DNA from: Acinetobacter sp. ANC 4910
GTDB taxonomy: Bacteria; Pseudomonadota; Gammaproteobacteria; Pseudomonadales; Moraxellaceae
DNA: 64,000 bases
Direction of reading: 5' to 3'
Assembly: GCF_004331035.1 (NCBI RefSeq)
Contig: NZ_SJNT01000005.1
Span: forward strand, 124,001 to 188,000
This document shows positions 28,135 to 36,985 of this stretch, in pieces. The position numbers and the translations under genes are program-made. The stretch's first letter is position 1, and every line of letters begins with the position of its first letter. Under the pieces are notes generated by a model, which did not search any database, was not told the DNA's origin, and saw only the letters and a list, made by a program, of their open reading frames with translations.

Positions 28135-29553
28135 TTAGAATGTACGAACATCAACAAAATGACCTGCAATTGCCGCTGCGGCTGCCATTGCTGGACTCAC
28201 CAAATGCGTGCGACCGCCATTGCCCTGACGACCTTCAAAGTTACGGTTTGAAGTCGAAGCACAATGTTCACCTGGCTGTAATTTATCGGCATTCATTGCC
28301 AAGCACATTGAGCAACCTGGTTCACGCCATTCAAAACCTGCATCAAGGAAAACTTGATCCAAACCTTCTTCTTCTGCCTGTTTCTTCACCAAACCAGAAC
28401 CCGGAACCACCATCGCTTGCTTAATGCTTGTAGCTACCTTACGACCTTTCACTACTTCAGCCGCTGCACGAATATCTTCAATCCGTGAATTGGTACATGA
28501 ACCAATAAATACACGATCCAATTGAATATCCGACAAGGCTTGACCCGCTTCTAAGCCCATGTAGTTATAAGCACGTGTCCAGTCATTGCGCTGCACATCA
28601 TCTTTCGCTTGTGCCAAAGTCGGTACCGCTTGCGAAACTGGAATCACCATTTCTGGAGAAGTGCCCCAAGACACCTGTGGTTCAATCTCTTCGCCTTGTA
28701 ATACCACGACGGTATCAAACTCAGCATCTGCATCGGAATGTAAAGTATTCCAATACTCAACCGCAGCATCCCACTGTTCTGCTTTTGGTGCATAAGGACG
28801 GTCTTTTACATAGGCAATGGTTTTGTCGTCAACAGCAACCATACCCACGCGAGCACCCGCTTCAATCGCCATGTTACACACGGTCATACGGCCTTCAATG
28901 GACATATCACGGAACACTTGACCACCAAATTCAATCGCGTGACCCGTACCACCCGCTGTGCCAATTTTACCAATGATCGCTAACACCACATCTTTTGAGG
29001 TTACGCCCTGCCCTAAAGTACCGTCGACACGAACCAACATGTTCTTCATTTTCTTTTGAACTAAGCATTGGGTTGCTAATACATGTTCAACTTCTGAAGT
29101 GCCAATCCCGTGCGCCAAACAACCAAAAGCACCATGAGTTGCCGTATGCGAATCACCACACACGACCGTCATACCCGGCAAAGTTAAACCTTGTTCTGGC
29201 CCAACGACATGTGCAATCCCTTGACGGATATCATTAATTTTAAATTCAACAATATTGAAGGCTTCACAGTTATCATCCAAAGTTTGCACTTGAATACGTG
29301 AAGTATCATCTTCAATCCCTGCAATACCTTGCTCACGCTCTTTCTTTGAAGTCGGTACGTTATGATCTGGAGTCGCGACATTGGCACTTAAACGCCAAGG
29401 TTGACGTCCTGCAAGCTGCAAACCTTCAAAGGCTTGCGGTGAAGTCACTTCATGTAATAAATGACGGTCGATATAAAGTAAGCACGAACCATCATCACGT
29501 TGTTTTACTAAGTGGTCATCCCACAATTTGTCATATAAGGTTTTGCCTGCCAT
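28135..29553 (-). CDS. leuC: 3-isopropylmalate dehydratase large subunit
   Basis: An aconitase-family [4Fe-4S] enzyme. Cluster cysteines are in FIGSCTNSR and GCSMCLAMN, and the HTATHGAFG and [14 protein letters not shown] segments are typical. I take the ATG at 29553 ([18 protein letters not shown] ribosome site), giving 472 residues; an in-frame ATG at 29568 would add five. I looked for a leucine-rich leader peptide upstream and found none, so attenuation is not indicated. Confidence 0.96.
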   Translation of the reverse strand: MAGKTLYDKLWDDHLVKQRDDGSCLLYIDRHLLHEVTSPQAFEGLQLAGRQPWRLSANVATPDHNVPTSKKEREQGIAGIEDDTSRIQVQTLDDNCEAFNIVEFKINDIRQGIAHVVGPEQGLTLPGMTVVCGDSHTATHGAFGCLAHGIGTSEVEHVLATQCLVQKKMKNMLVRVDGTLGQGVTSKDVVLAIIGKIGTAGGTGHAIEFGGQVFRDMSIEGRMTVCNMAIEAGARVGMVAVDDKTIAYVKDRPYAPKAEQWDAAVEYWNTLHSDADAEFDTVVVLQGEEIEPQVSWGTSPEMVIPVSQAVPTLAQAKDDVQRNDWTRAYNYMGLEAGQALSDIQLDRVFIGSCTNSRIEDIRAAAEVVKGRKVATSIKQAMVVPGSGLVKKQAEEEGLDQVFLDAGFEWREPGCSMCLAMNADKLQPGEHCASTSNRNFEGRQGNGGRTHLVSPAMAAAAAIAGHFVDVRTF

Positions 29554-29678
29554 GTCGACGCGCTCCATAGAACTGGGTAATTGCTTTACTTTATGTGATT
29601 ATAGCGCTGAAATAATATAAATCTAATTTATCATTTTTATAAATTTAAAAACTTTTTGGAATAATTAAACCCCCACTT

Positions 29679-29755
29679 ATCATCTAATTATCCAATCAAT
29701 TTAAAAAATATATTTGTTTTTACAAATAAAATGCCAATCATTATTATCTAATTAT
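29679..29755. promoter_or_regulatory. Paired repeat elements in the leuC divergent promoter region
   Basis: Two copies of ATYATCTAATTAT (29679-29691 and 29743-29755) each adjoin CCAATCAWT (29692-29700 and 29734-29742), arranged A-B...B-A, within the region between leuC (minus) and a small membrane protein (plus). These may be operators. Which regulator binds is unknown; the LysR gene 400 bases away is one candidate. Confidence 0.35.
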
Positions 29756-29772
29756 TCTCAGCAGCTCAAGGC

Positions 29773-30018
29773 ATGACGTATGGCTCATCTTTATCACTTT
29801 GTTCAACACAACCAAAGGACTTGAAAACCTTGAGTTATTACATTATGCATATGAGTGTCGCGATGTTAGTCGGATACTGTGTGACAGGTAGTCTGATTAT
29901 GGCAATCACTTTAAGTTTACTTGAACCTACAGTGCAAGCAATTGCCTTCTTCTTTCACGAAAAAGTCTGGGATAAGCAAGCAATAACCACCATGCAGCCT
30001 CAAGAATCCAGCGTGTAA
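29773..30018 (+). CDS. DUF2061 family small membrane protein
   Basis: A product of up to 81 residues with two hydrophobic segments. The core KTLSYYIMHMSVAMLVGYCVTGS..EPTVQAIAFFFHEKVWDK matches the DUF2061 pattern (K(T/S)xxY start, VTGS loop, FFxHEKxW end). The function is unknown. The start could be later than 29773, since the family core begins about residue 17. A terminator follows. Confidence 0.72.
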   Translation: MTYGSSLSLCSTQPKDLKTLSYYIMHMSVAMLVGYCVTGSLIMAITLSLLEPTVQAIAFFFHEKVWDKQAITTMQPQESSV

Positions 30019-30050
30019 TCCAGTATGTCCTTGAGCTTGAATTCCTCTTT

Positions 30051-30074
30051 GCACCCTCCCTCGGGTGCTTTTTT
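30051..30074 (+). terminator. Intrinsic terminator of the DUF2061 gene
   Basis: GCACCC (30051-30056) pairs with GGGTGC (30063-30068), followed by six T's. Confidence 0.88.
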
Positions 30075-30140
30075 ATTTGATTAATCCTTAAAGTTTCTAA
30101 ATAATAGAATATATATAAAAAAACTTTATGGATCTCCACA

Positions 30141-30998
30141 ATGAATTTGGCTGCCTTTGAAGCATTTGTAAAAGTCATGGAAACAGGTTCAATTTCTTTA
30201 GCGGCGGACCAATTGTTTATTACCCAACCTGCGGTAACCAAACGTATTCATAGCTTAGAAGATTATTTTGGAGTGAAATTATTTGAATCGGCAGGACGTG
30301 GCGTTCAAGCAACCCATGCTGCACATTCTTTATTACCGAAAGTTAAAAACTGGTTAAATGAACTCGGCGATATTCACCATACCCTGAGCCATGAACAAGG
30401 ACAGGTACAAGGCAAACTCAAGATTGGCACCAGTCATCACATTGGTCTACACCACCTGCCGCATCATTTACGCCATTATGTACAACAATTTCCACAAGTC
30501 ACCTTAGATGTACATTTTGTCGACTCTGAACAAGCACACGAACAAGTCCTTGCAGGTGATTTAGAACTGGCCTTTCTTACTTTACCTCCGCAGGGCGATC
30601 ATCGACTGAATTATGTCACCATTTGGAATGATCCTCTGGTGTTTGTTGCAGCCCCATTTCATCCTTTGGCTCAAAAGAAAAACCTAAAACTGGAAGATTT
30701 GATTGCCTATCCAAGTTTATTGCCCTCTGCCCAAACCTATACCAGTCAAATTACCTTGGCTGAATTTGAAAAACAGGGATTAAAGCCGAAAATCACCATG
30801 AGCAATAACCCACTGGAATCTATTCGGATGTTGGTTTCAATTGGTCTGGGCTGGTCAGTCTTACCACAAACCTTGCTCAATCAAGATTTGCAGCAACTCG
30901 ACATTCGTTTTGAAATGAATCGTCAATTGGGCATGGTTTGGCACCCTGGACGTACCCAGTCGAAAGCAGTGTTAGAGCTGATTGAAATGATGAAATAA
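30141..30998 (+). CDS. LysR family transcriptional regulator
   Basis: A 285-residue regulator. The N-terminal winged helix holds MNLAAFEAFVKVMETGSISLAADQLFITQPAVTKRI, and a periplasmic-binding-like effector domain starts around residue 90 (LKIGTSHHIGLHHLPHHL). The target genes are unknown; it is on the opposite side of the DUF2061 gene from leuC and might act on the leu promoter, which is a guess from position only. Confidence 0.9.
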   Translation: MNLAAFEAFVKVMETGSISLAADQLFITQPAVTKRIHSLEDYFGVKLFESAGRGVQATHAAHSLLPKVKNWLNELGDIHHTLSHEQGQVQGKLKIGTSHHIGLHHLPHHLRHYVQQFPQVTLDVHFVDSEQAHEQVLAGDLELAFLTLPPQGDHRLNYVTIWNDPLVFVAAPFHPLAQKKNLKLEDLIAYPSLLPSAQTYTSQITLAEFEKQGLKPKITMSNNPLESIRMLVSIGLGWSVLPQTLLNQDLQQLDIRFEMNRQLGMVWHPGRTQSKAVLELIEMMK

Positions 30999-31013
30999 TT
31001 TTTTAAAATGATA

Positions 31014-31041
31014 AAAAACCATCTTCAAGGATGGCTTTTTA
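31014..31041. terminator. Bidirectional terminator between LysR and DUF2628 genes
   Basis: CCATC (31020-31024) and GATGG (31031-31035) form the stem core, flanked by A and T runs on both sides. Confidence 0.82.
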
Positions 31042-31054
31042 TCTTAACCGTGTC

Positions 31055-31561
31055 TTAGGACGCGAGAATCGCAAGCGCAATCAACCCAAGCACAATCAAA
31101 AGAAGGATGAAACCAGCAACGAAATTGGTTCCACCACGATTTTCTAGTTCAGCCCTCAAGTCACCAGTGCCCAACAGTCGTATCTTGCCAATCTGCTTAT
31201 CCACATGGTACTTATACAACGTATTTCCAAACATACCGAATGCTACACTTAAGCCAATTGTTGAACCAGAGCCTTCAATCCCCAAAAGTGTTTCTATCAC
31301 CCCAATCACAAAAATCAAAGCGATTGCCATAAAGCCATAGCTATACATTTTTCGATAAAATAACCAAATCACCCCTAAGAAAAAGGCCGCAATATTAAAG
31401 CCAGCATACTGTTTCTTTGGGGTAATTTTTTCAAATTGTTTCTGATAATAAGCTTGATATTTTGCACCAACAAATATGGCTCGATCTTGCTCGAGTTGAT
31501 GGATTGAGTTCGAATTCTCTAAGGATGCCGAGGGTAAAACAAATTGTTGATCTAAAGACAT
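31055..31561 (-). CDS. DUF2628 domain membrane protein
   Basis: A 168-residue inner-membrane protein. The DUF2628 pattern is clear: VGAKYQAYYQKQFEKI then FNIAAFFLGVIWLFYRKMY, followed by two or three further hydrophobic segments. The function of this family is unknown. The N-terminal 30 residues are polar and probably cytoplasmic. Confidence 0.82.
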   Translation of the reverse strand: MSLDQQFVLPSASLENSNSIHQLEQDRAIFVGAKYQAYYQKQFEKITPKKQYAGFNIAAFFLGVIWLFYRKMYSYGFMAIALIFVIGVIETLLGIEGSGSTIGLSVAFGMFGNTLYKYHVDKQIGKIRLLGTGDLRAELENRGGTNFVAGFILLLIVLGLIALAILAS

Positions 31562-31631
31562 ATATTTCTTCTTAATTTATTCATTTATTGCGTGACGCAA
31601 ATAACTTTCATCGCCACACCTAAATTATATC

Positions 31632-31886
31632 TTATTTTTTAATCACCGACTCTTCATGCAACGATTCATTCAACTGATCCACGACAATCGCCCATTCCCC
31701 ATCGGACTGAATTTTTTCTTCTAAAAATTGCTGTTGTGCCGCTGTCCAAAAATCGGCCTGTACAATATGCGTCTGTGCATTCAGTTGATGGGTCACAATA
31801 AATAACGCAATGGCATCTTCACTCGCGTCTAAACCGAGCTGTTCAAATAAATGTGTCATTCTTGGTCGAACTTGATTCATGCTCAT
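31632..31886 (-). CDS. DUF2789 family small protein
   Basis: An 84-residue soluble protein matching the DUF2789 pattern (THLFEQLGLDAS, FIVTHQLN, ADFWTAAQQQFLEEKI, VVDQLNESLH). No function is known. It starts at ATG 31886 or two codons later. Confidence 0.8.
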   Translation of the reverse strand: MSMNQVRPRMTHLFEQLGLDASEDAIALFIVTHQLNAQTHIVQADFWTAAQQQFLEEKIQSDGEWAIVVDQLNESLHEESVIKK

Positions 31887-31965
31887 GTCCTTTAGTTTTC
31901 TTATTTTCTAGATCAGCATAGCAATTCGAATAGCTAAAAACTGTTAAATATCTTTAACATTGATA

Positions 31966-32001
31966 CAAAAAAGCAGGGGGTAGATTTCACTCCCCCCTGC
32001 T
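31966..32001 (-). terminator. Intrinsic terminator of the HAD-IB gene
   Basis: AGCAGGGGG (31972-31980) pairs with CCCCCCTGCT (31992-32001). On the minus strand a T run follows. Confidence 0.88.
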
Positions 32002-32030
32002 GTTTAGAATCACTGTCTGATGATAATGAT

Positions 32031-32684
32031 TTAGGCAATCGACCAGTCTTGAATAGCCCAACCTTGTTCTTTGGCCAAAACTTCTAGACGATCATCTGGA
32101 TTCACCGCAATTGCATGGTCGGCATATTCCAACAGAAAACGATCATTAATTGAATCTGAATAAGCCCAAGACTCTTTAACTTCGCGGCCCGCCAACCATA
32201 AATCTAAACGCGCCAATTTGCCTTTTTGATAGCATGGAATATTAATCACTTTACCCGTGTATTTCCCATCCACCACTTCGGCATTGGTGGCAATAATTTC
32301 AGTAATACCAAATTCACGAAAAATCGGTGCAGTAATAAAATCTGACGTCGCGGTAATTCCCACCAAAGCATGTCCTGCTTCGCGGTGCTTTTCTATTGCC
32401 GCAAATCCGTCTGGACGCATTTGCGGGCGAATGACTTTCTGCATAAACAGTTCATGTAATTCGGTTAAATACTGATTGTCATGTTGAGTCAAAAATTCAA
32501 AAACAAATTCATTATAAGCAATCGGGTCAAGTTGACCTGCTTTGTAGTCCTCATAAAATTTGTCATTCATTTGACGATGGCGGATAGGATCGACTAACCC
32601 CTCATTGACTAAAAACTCTCCCCAAGAATGATCTGAATCTGTATTCAGTAAGGTGTGATCGAGATCAAATAGCGCCAATTTCAT
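32031..32684 (-). CDS. HAD-IB family phosphatase
   Basis: A 217-residue haloacid-dehalogenase phosphatase. The nucleophile motif FDLDHTLL has Asp7, motif II is GITATSDF and motif III/IV is WAYSDSINDRFLLEYADHAIAVNPDD. Homologues lie next to rppH-ptsP in Pseudomonas too. From memory the Pseudomonas one (PA0335) has been linked to histidinol-phosphate phosphatase activity, so that role is possible here but not shown. SerB-like substrates are the alternative. Confidence 0.83.
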   Translation of the reverse strand: MKLALFDLDHTLLNTDSDHSWGEFLVNEGLVDPIRHRQMNDKFYEDYKAGQLDPIAYNEFVFEFLTQHDNQYLTELHELFMQKVIRPQMRPDGFAAIEKHREAGHALVGITATSDFITAPIFREFGITEIIATNAEVVDGKYTGKVINIPCYQKGKLARLDLWLAGREVKESWAYSDSINDRFLLEYADHAIAVNPDDRLEVLAKEQGWAIQDWSIA

Positions 32685-32866
32685 GAAAATACTCGTAAAA
32701 ACTGAAATTTAAGAAAAAATTTGTAAATCTATCTCCGCTAGTCGATAGAAATTCGTTAAGATCATAACAATTTTAACATTTTAGCTTTGTTTTGGTTCGT
32801 GTTGGATAAAGAAATAACAATCCCCGAACGCGAAGCCACAATATTACACAAAATTTAGGTAGCCAA

Positions 32867-33349
32867 ATGATCGACTCTGAAGGTTTCCGACCCAATGTCG
32901 GGATCATTTTGGCAAACGACTTTGGACAGGTTTTATGGGCAAAACGCATTGGACACAATGCTTGGCAATTTCCACAAGGAGGTATCCAATATGGAGAAAC
33001 CCCCGAACAGGCACTTTATCGTGAGCTGAGAGAAGAAGTTGGCTTACTGCCCGAACACGTCGAAATTGTAGCGCAAACTAAAGGGTGGTTGCGCTACCGT
33101 TTGCCACATCGGTATATACGTACGGATTCAGACCCCGTATGTATAGGTCAAAAACAAAAGTGGTTTTTACTCAAGTTAACCGCTTCGGTACAGCATATTC
33201 AATTGAATTTGTCTGATCCACCCGAGTTCGACCAATGGCAATGGGTGAGCTATTGGTATCCGCTAGGGCAGGTGGTGAATTTCAAGCGAGATGTCTACCG
33301 TAAAGCTATGGTGGAATTGTGCAATCAATTACCCATAAAAAAACCTTAA
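32867..33349 (+). CDS. rppH: RNA pyrophosphohydrolase
   Basis: The product removes pyrophosphate from triphosphorylated mRNA 5' ends, triggering RNase E decay. The Nudix box spans residues 38-60 ([20 protein letters not shown]...), and the RppH N-terminus [15 protein letters not shown] is diagnostic. At 160 residues it matches the family. It is followed 81 bases later by ptsP, the usual pairing. Confidence 0.97.
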   Translation: MIDSEGFRPNVGIILANDFGQVLWAKRIGHNAWQFPQGGIQYGETPEQALYRELREEVGLLPEHVEIVAQTKGWLRYRLPHRYIRTDSDPVCIGQKQKWFLLKLTASVQHIQLNLSDPPEFDQWQWVSYWYPLGQVVNFKRDVYRKAMVELCNQLPIKKP

Positions 33350-33430
33350 AAAAATGTATAAATATGCAGATTTTTTAAGACACTATTGCTATAAATAAAA
33401 CTAATTTAATTTTTTTTGGGAGCAGACTCT

Positions 33431-35728
33431 ATGTCGAACATGCAACTGGATACCCTTAGACGTATTGTTCAAGAAATCAATGCGTCCACCAGTATGCATG
33501 AATCACTCGACATTATGGTCAATCAGGTCGCTGAAGCGATGCACGTCGATGTCTGCTCAATCTACCTTTTAGATGAACGTAACCAACGTTACCTACTGAT
33601 GGCTTCTAAAGGGCTAAACCCTGAATCTGTCGGACATGTGTCCTTACACACAGGCGAAGGTTTGGTGGGGCTGGTGGGACAACGTGAAGAAATTGTCAAC
33701 CTAGACGATGCACCTAAGCATGAACGCTTTATGTACCTACCAGAAACAGGGGAAGAAATTTATAACTCTTTCCTCGGGGTACCTGTCATGTACCGCCGCA
33801 AGGTCATGGGTGTGTTGGTGGTTCAAAATAAAGACAAACAAGATTTTAGTGAAGCGGCTGAATCCTTCCTCGTGACACTCTGTGCACAACTTTCTGGAGT
33901 GATTGCACATGCCCATGCCGTGGGCAATATTGATGTCTTCCGTAAACCAAGCAATCTGCCTGCTTATAAAACCTTCCAAGGGGTGTCTGGCTCAGGTGGG
34001 ATTGCCTTAGGTCGTGCAGTCATTTTATATCCTCCAGCCGATCTGTCTGCGGTTCCTGACCGTGAAGCCGATGATATTAGTGAAGAATTGGCACTACTTG
34101 ATCGTGCATTAAATGCCGTACGAGAAGAAATTCAATCCCTCGATGATAAAATGCAAGATGCCTTGATGGCAGAAGAACGTGCACTGTTTAGCGTGTTCTT
34201 ACGCATGTTGGATGAAAATGCCCTGCCCGCTGAGATTAAATCAGAAATTCGTGATGGCAACTGGGCACAGGGTGCTGTTCGTATTGTCATTGAGAACCAT
34301 ATTGCGCTGTTTGCTCAAATGGAAGATGACTACTTACGTGAACGGGTGGCTGACCTAAAAGATTTAGGTCGACGTATTTTGGCATTTTTACAGGAAGCTG
34401 ACTCTAGCCACCGTGAACTGACGGATGAAAGCATCTTAATTGGTGAAGAAATTTCGACTGCTGCTTTGGTAGAACTGCCTGTCGATAAAATTGCTGCCAT
34501 TGTCACCACTGAAGGCGCCATGAACTCGCATATGGTGATTGTAGCGCGTGCTCTTGGTATCCCAACCGTAGTTGGTGTCACTGAACTCCCGATCAATACG
34601 CTTGATGATGTCGAAATGATTGTCGATGCACATCAAGGGCGGATTTTTATTAATCCTCCTCGTCGTATGCGAACACGCTATAAAGAAATTCAAAAAGAAG
34701 AAGAGCAAATTGCCAAAGATCTCAAACAATATGAGACCAAAGATTCCATTACCCCAGATGGTGTCGCTGTGCATCTGTATGTAAATACGGGTCTCATGAT
34801 TGATGTGGTGCGTGGTGTACAACGTGGTGCCAAAGGTGTTGGTCTATATCGCTCTGAAATTCCATTTATGCTACGTGACCGCTTCCCTGGGGAAGAAGAA
34901 CAACGTGCCATTTATCGTCAACAGCTCAGCCATTTTGCCAACAAGCCTGTGGTGATGCGTACCCTCGATATTGGTGCAGATAAAGATTTACCTTATTTCT
35001 CGATTGAAGAAGAAAACTCTGCCTTGGGCTGGCGAGGTATTCGTTTTACCTTGGATCATCCTGAAATTTTTTCTTCACAAATTCGAGCCATGCTCAAAGC
35101 CAGTATTGGGCTAAATAATCTGCATATTTTATTGCCTATGGTCACCAGTGTCAGTGAAGTCGAAGAAGCCTTGTATTTACTCGATCGTGACTGGCACGCA
35201 GTGCAAGAAGAAGAACAGGTTAAAATCAATAAGCCGAAAATTGGCATAATGGTTGAAGTCCCGAGTGTGCTGCTACAAATTGAAGAGTTTGCTGAGTTGG
35301 TGGATTTCTTCTCGGTGGGTTCGAATGACTTAACCCAATATTTATTGGCGGTTGATCGCAATAATCCTCGCGTTGCGAATGTTTACTCGCACTATCACCC
35401 GTCAATTTTAAGAGCACTCACGCGTTTGGTTCAAGAGTGTCATAAGTTCAATAAACCCATCAGTATTTGTGGTGAAATGGCGGGCGATCCGCTCTCTGCC
35501 ATCCTGCTTATGGCAATGGGCTTTAATACGCTTTCCATGAGTTCAAGTAACATCTTGCGTGTACGTAAAGCGATTTGTCATGTTCCAATGTCTGATGCCC
35601 AAGAACAACTGGATCGTGTGTTAAAAATGAGTAATCCACTCATGATAAAAAGTTGGATGGAATATTATTTCAAAACGCATGGCTTAGCCGATATGGTGAA
35701 ATCAAGTACTCGTATTGTGGGTGCTTAA
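33431..35728 (+). CDS. ptsP: Phosphoenolpyruvate-protein phosphotransferase PtsP (EI-Ntr)
   Basis: First enzyme of the nitrogen PTS: takes phosphate from PEP and passes it to NPr. A GAF domain fills about residues 1-160. The EI part follows, with the phospho-accepting His367 in GAMNSHMVIVARALGIP and the PEP-binding domain (GIMVEVPSVL; GSNDLTQYLLAVDRNN; ISICGEMAGDP). At 765 residues it fits. I use the ATG at 33431, which has a GGGAG ribosome site, rather than a TTG at 33416. The stop lies 8 bases from the convergent ArfA-like gene's stop. Confidence 0.96.
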   Translation: MSNMQLDTLRRIVQEINASTSMHESLDIMVNQVAEAMHVDVCSIYLLDERNQRYLLMASKGLNPESVGHVSLHTGEGLVGLVGQREEIVNLDDAPKHERFMYLPETGEEIYNSFLGVPVMYRRKVMGVLVVQNKDKQDFSEAAESFLVTLCAQLSGVIAHAHAVGNIDVFRKPSNLPAYKTFQGVSGSGGIALGRAVILYPPADLSAVPDREADDISEELALLDRALNAVREEIQSLDDKMQDALMAEERALFSVFLRMLDENALPAEIKSEIRDGNWAQGAVRIVIENHIALFAQMEDDYLRERVADLKDLGRRILAFLQEADSSHRELTDESILIGEEISTAALVELPVDKIAAIVTTEGAMNSHMVIVARALGIPTVVGVTELPINTLDDVEMIVDAHQGRIFINPPRRMRTRYKEIQKEEEQIAKDLKQYETKDSITPDGVAVHLYVNTGLMIDVVRGVQRGAKGVGLYRSEIPFMLRDRFPGEEEQRAIYRQQLSHFANKPVVMRTLDIGADKDLPYFSIEEENSALGWRGIRFTLDHPEIFSSQIRAMLKASIGLNNLHILLPMVTSVSEVEEALYLLDRDWHAVQEEEQVKINKPKIGIMVEVPSVLLQIEEFAELVDFFSVGSNDLTQYLLAVDRNNPRVANVYSHYHPSILRALTRLVQECHKFNKPISICGEMAGDPLSAILLMAMGFNTLSMSSSNILRVRKAICHVPMSDAQEQLDRVLKMSNPLMIKSWMEYYFKTHGLADMVKSSTRIVGA

Positions 35729-35736
35729 CACATTCA

Positions 35737-35925
35737 TCATGCTGCACAACACGGCAATAAAAAAGGGCGATAATCTTCGGAATATCGCCCTTGCTTATGT
35801 TTGCTATAACCTCGTTTTGCATTTTTCTTTCGATCAACAAAAACTTGGCTTTGGTTGACTTCATGCATGTGTTTTGCCACAAAGTTGTGAATCACGACTT
35901 TTGGCTCAGTTTTTTTCTTGGCCAT
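35737..35925 (-). CDS. Small basic ArfA-like protein with an in-ORF terminator
   Basis: A 62-residue product. It is Lys-rich at the start (MAKKKTEPK), then VFVDRKKNAKRGYSKHKQG, followed by a hydrophobic tail FLLPCCAA. The order resembles E. coli ArfA (...VEKNKKGKGSY-RK-KH..., hydrophobic tail), a stalled-ribosome rescue factor whose mRNA ends before its stop codon. Here too an intrinsic terminator covers codons 45-56. The ATG at 35925 has an AAGGTGG ribosome site. The frame extends upstream without a stop for 43 more codons to a GTG at 36054, but the ribosome site decides for the short form. The family call is an inference. Confidence 0.6.
   Translation of the reverse strand: MAKKKTEPKVVIHNFVAKHMHEVNQSQVFVDRKKNAKRGYSKHKQGRYSEDYRPFLLPCCAA
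35757..35792 (-). terminator. Intrinsic terminator inside the ArfA-like coding sequence
   Basis: On the minus strand AAGGGCGATA pairs with TATCGCCCTT (plus coordinates 35783-35792 and 35763-35772), directly followed by a T run (A run at 35759-35764). The stop codon is only at 35737-35739, about 20 bases further. Transcripts ended here would lack it. Confidence 0.8.
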
Positions 35926-36175
35926 TTTGTTCCACCTTTTGAATACAGATTTGAATTGTTCTACATTTACAGCAGGAAAATAAGCATACGCCTTTTTGGC
36001 TATTTTACAAGCAGATTTATACCCATATTGATCATCATCCCCGCCCAAGTTCACTGCAAAAAATACAGATTATGGCAGGCAAATTTTGTCTAAATGCCTG
36101 AATTTGAAGATGGGTATGTCAGCCATGCTGGCTTAAAGTTATAATAGAAGTTATTTCACACATTGGTACACCCTT

Positions 36176-36616
36176 ATGTCAAACCAAGAGGAGTTATTAA
36201 AGCTCGATAATCAACTTTGTTTTGCTTTATATTCGACTCATCTTGCGCTGAATCAATACTATCGAAAATTATTACAGCCGCATGGAATTACCTATCCACA
36301 ATACTTGGTCATGCTGATTTTATGGGAACAAGATCAGCTCACTGTCTCTGAGATTGGGCAACGAATTTTTTTAGAATCTTCCACCCTCACCCCCTTATTG
36401 AAACGGCTGGAAAGTTTAGGTTTTATTGAGCGCAAACGCTCAGTTGAAGATGAACGACGGGTGCTGATTTCCTTGACCACCAAAGGACAGGCTCTAAAAC
36501 AAGCCGTAATGCCAATTCCGGAACAAATTCTGACAGCCCTTCAATGTGCACCAGACCAAGTCAGTCAGTTACGTGAAGAACTCAATCGCTTACGTGCTCA
36601 ATTAAAAGAGCAATGA
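36176..36616 (+). CDS. MarR family regulator, OhrR-like
   Basis: A 146-residue winged-helix repressor. LDNQLCFALYS places a cysteine at residue 15, the peroxide-sensing position of OhrR. LTVSEIGQRIFLESSTLTPLLKRLE is the recognition region and RSVEDERRVLISLT the wing. OhrR represses the organic hydroperoxide resistance gene ohr, but no ohr lies next to it here. The downstream neighbour is an oxidoreductase gene. Confidence 0.85.
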   Translation: MSNQEELLKLDNQLCFALYSTHLALNQYYRKLLQPHGITYPQYLVMLILWEQDQLTVSEIGQRIFLESSTLTPLLKRLESLGFIERKRSVEDERRVLISLTTKGQALKQAVMPIPEQILTALQCAPDQVSQLREELNRLRAQLKEQ

Positions 36617-36985
36617 TACAGAAAAGGGATCAAAATCAGATTGAAATGCCATAGCTGTACATTTTAAAATCAATGTATCGCATTCATTTCGCTACAACGC
36701 CAAACAGACTTTTCGGCATTACCCGTACTGAAAATTTATTCATCCATCTATGAACAATGCAGTTCAGTATCTGTACTTGATAGCGCCTCAATGAGCCGAC
36801 CTCTTCAGGAGAAGACAGACAGAATAAACACATCACCCCGTACATAACAAGAATGAGATTAAGAACAGTAAAATCATCTACACAAGTGTAAACAATAACG
36901 ATAGAACAGTATTTCTTCATACAATGCTTGAGCTTGATCAGTGCAATATCAATGATAAAAAAGCAACTGTAAAAGGATGACAATC
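36617..36985. other. Intergenic region upstream of the MDR oxidoreductase
   Basis: No gene is evident. A 99-codon frame on the minus strand has no recognisable protein. An inverted repeat GTACTGAA (36725-36732) / TTCAGTA (36763-36769) could be an operator for the regulator on the left or for the oxidoreductase; this is weak. Confidence 0.4.

Noticed and set aside
28135..29772. A leucine attenuation leader before leuC
   Set aside because: I looked on the minus strand upstream of leuC and found no short Leu-rich ORF followed by a terminator.
36684..36983. A 99-codon minus-strand frame between the OhrR-like and MDR genes
   Set aside because: It lacks a convincing ribosome site and family similarity, and overlaps the MDR start region.
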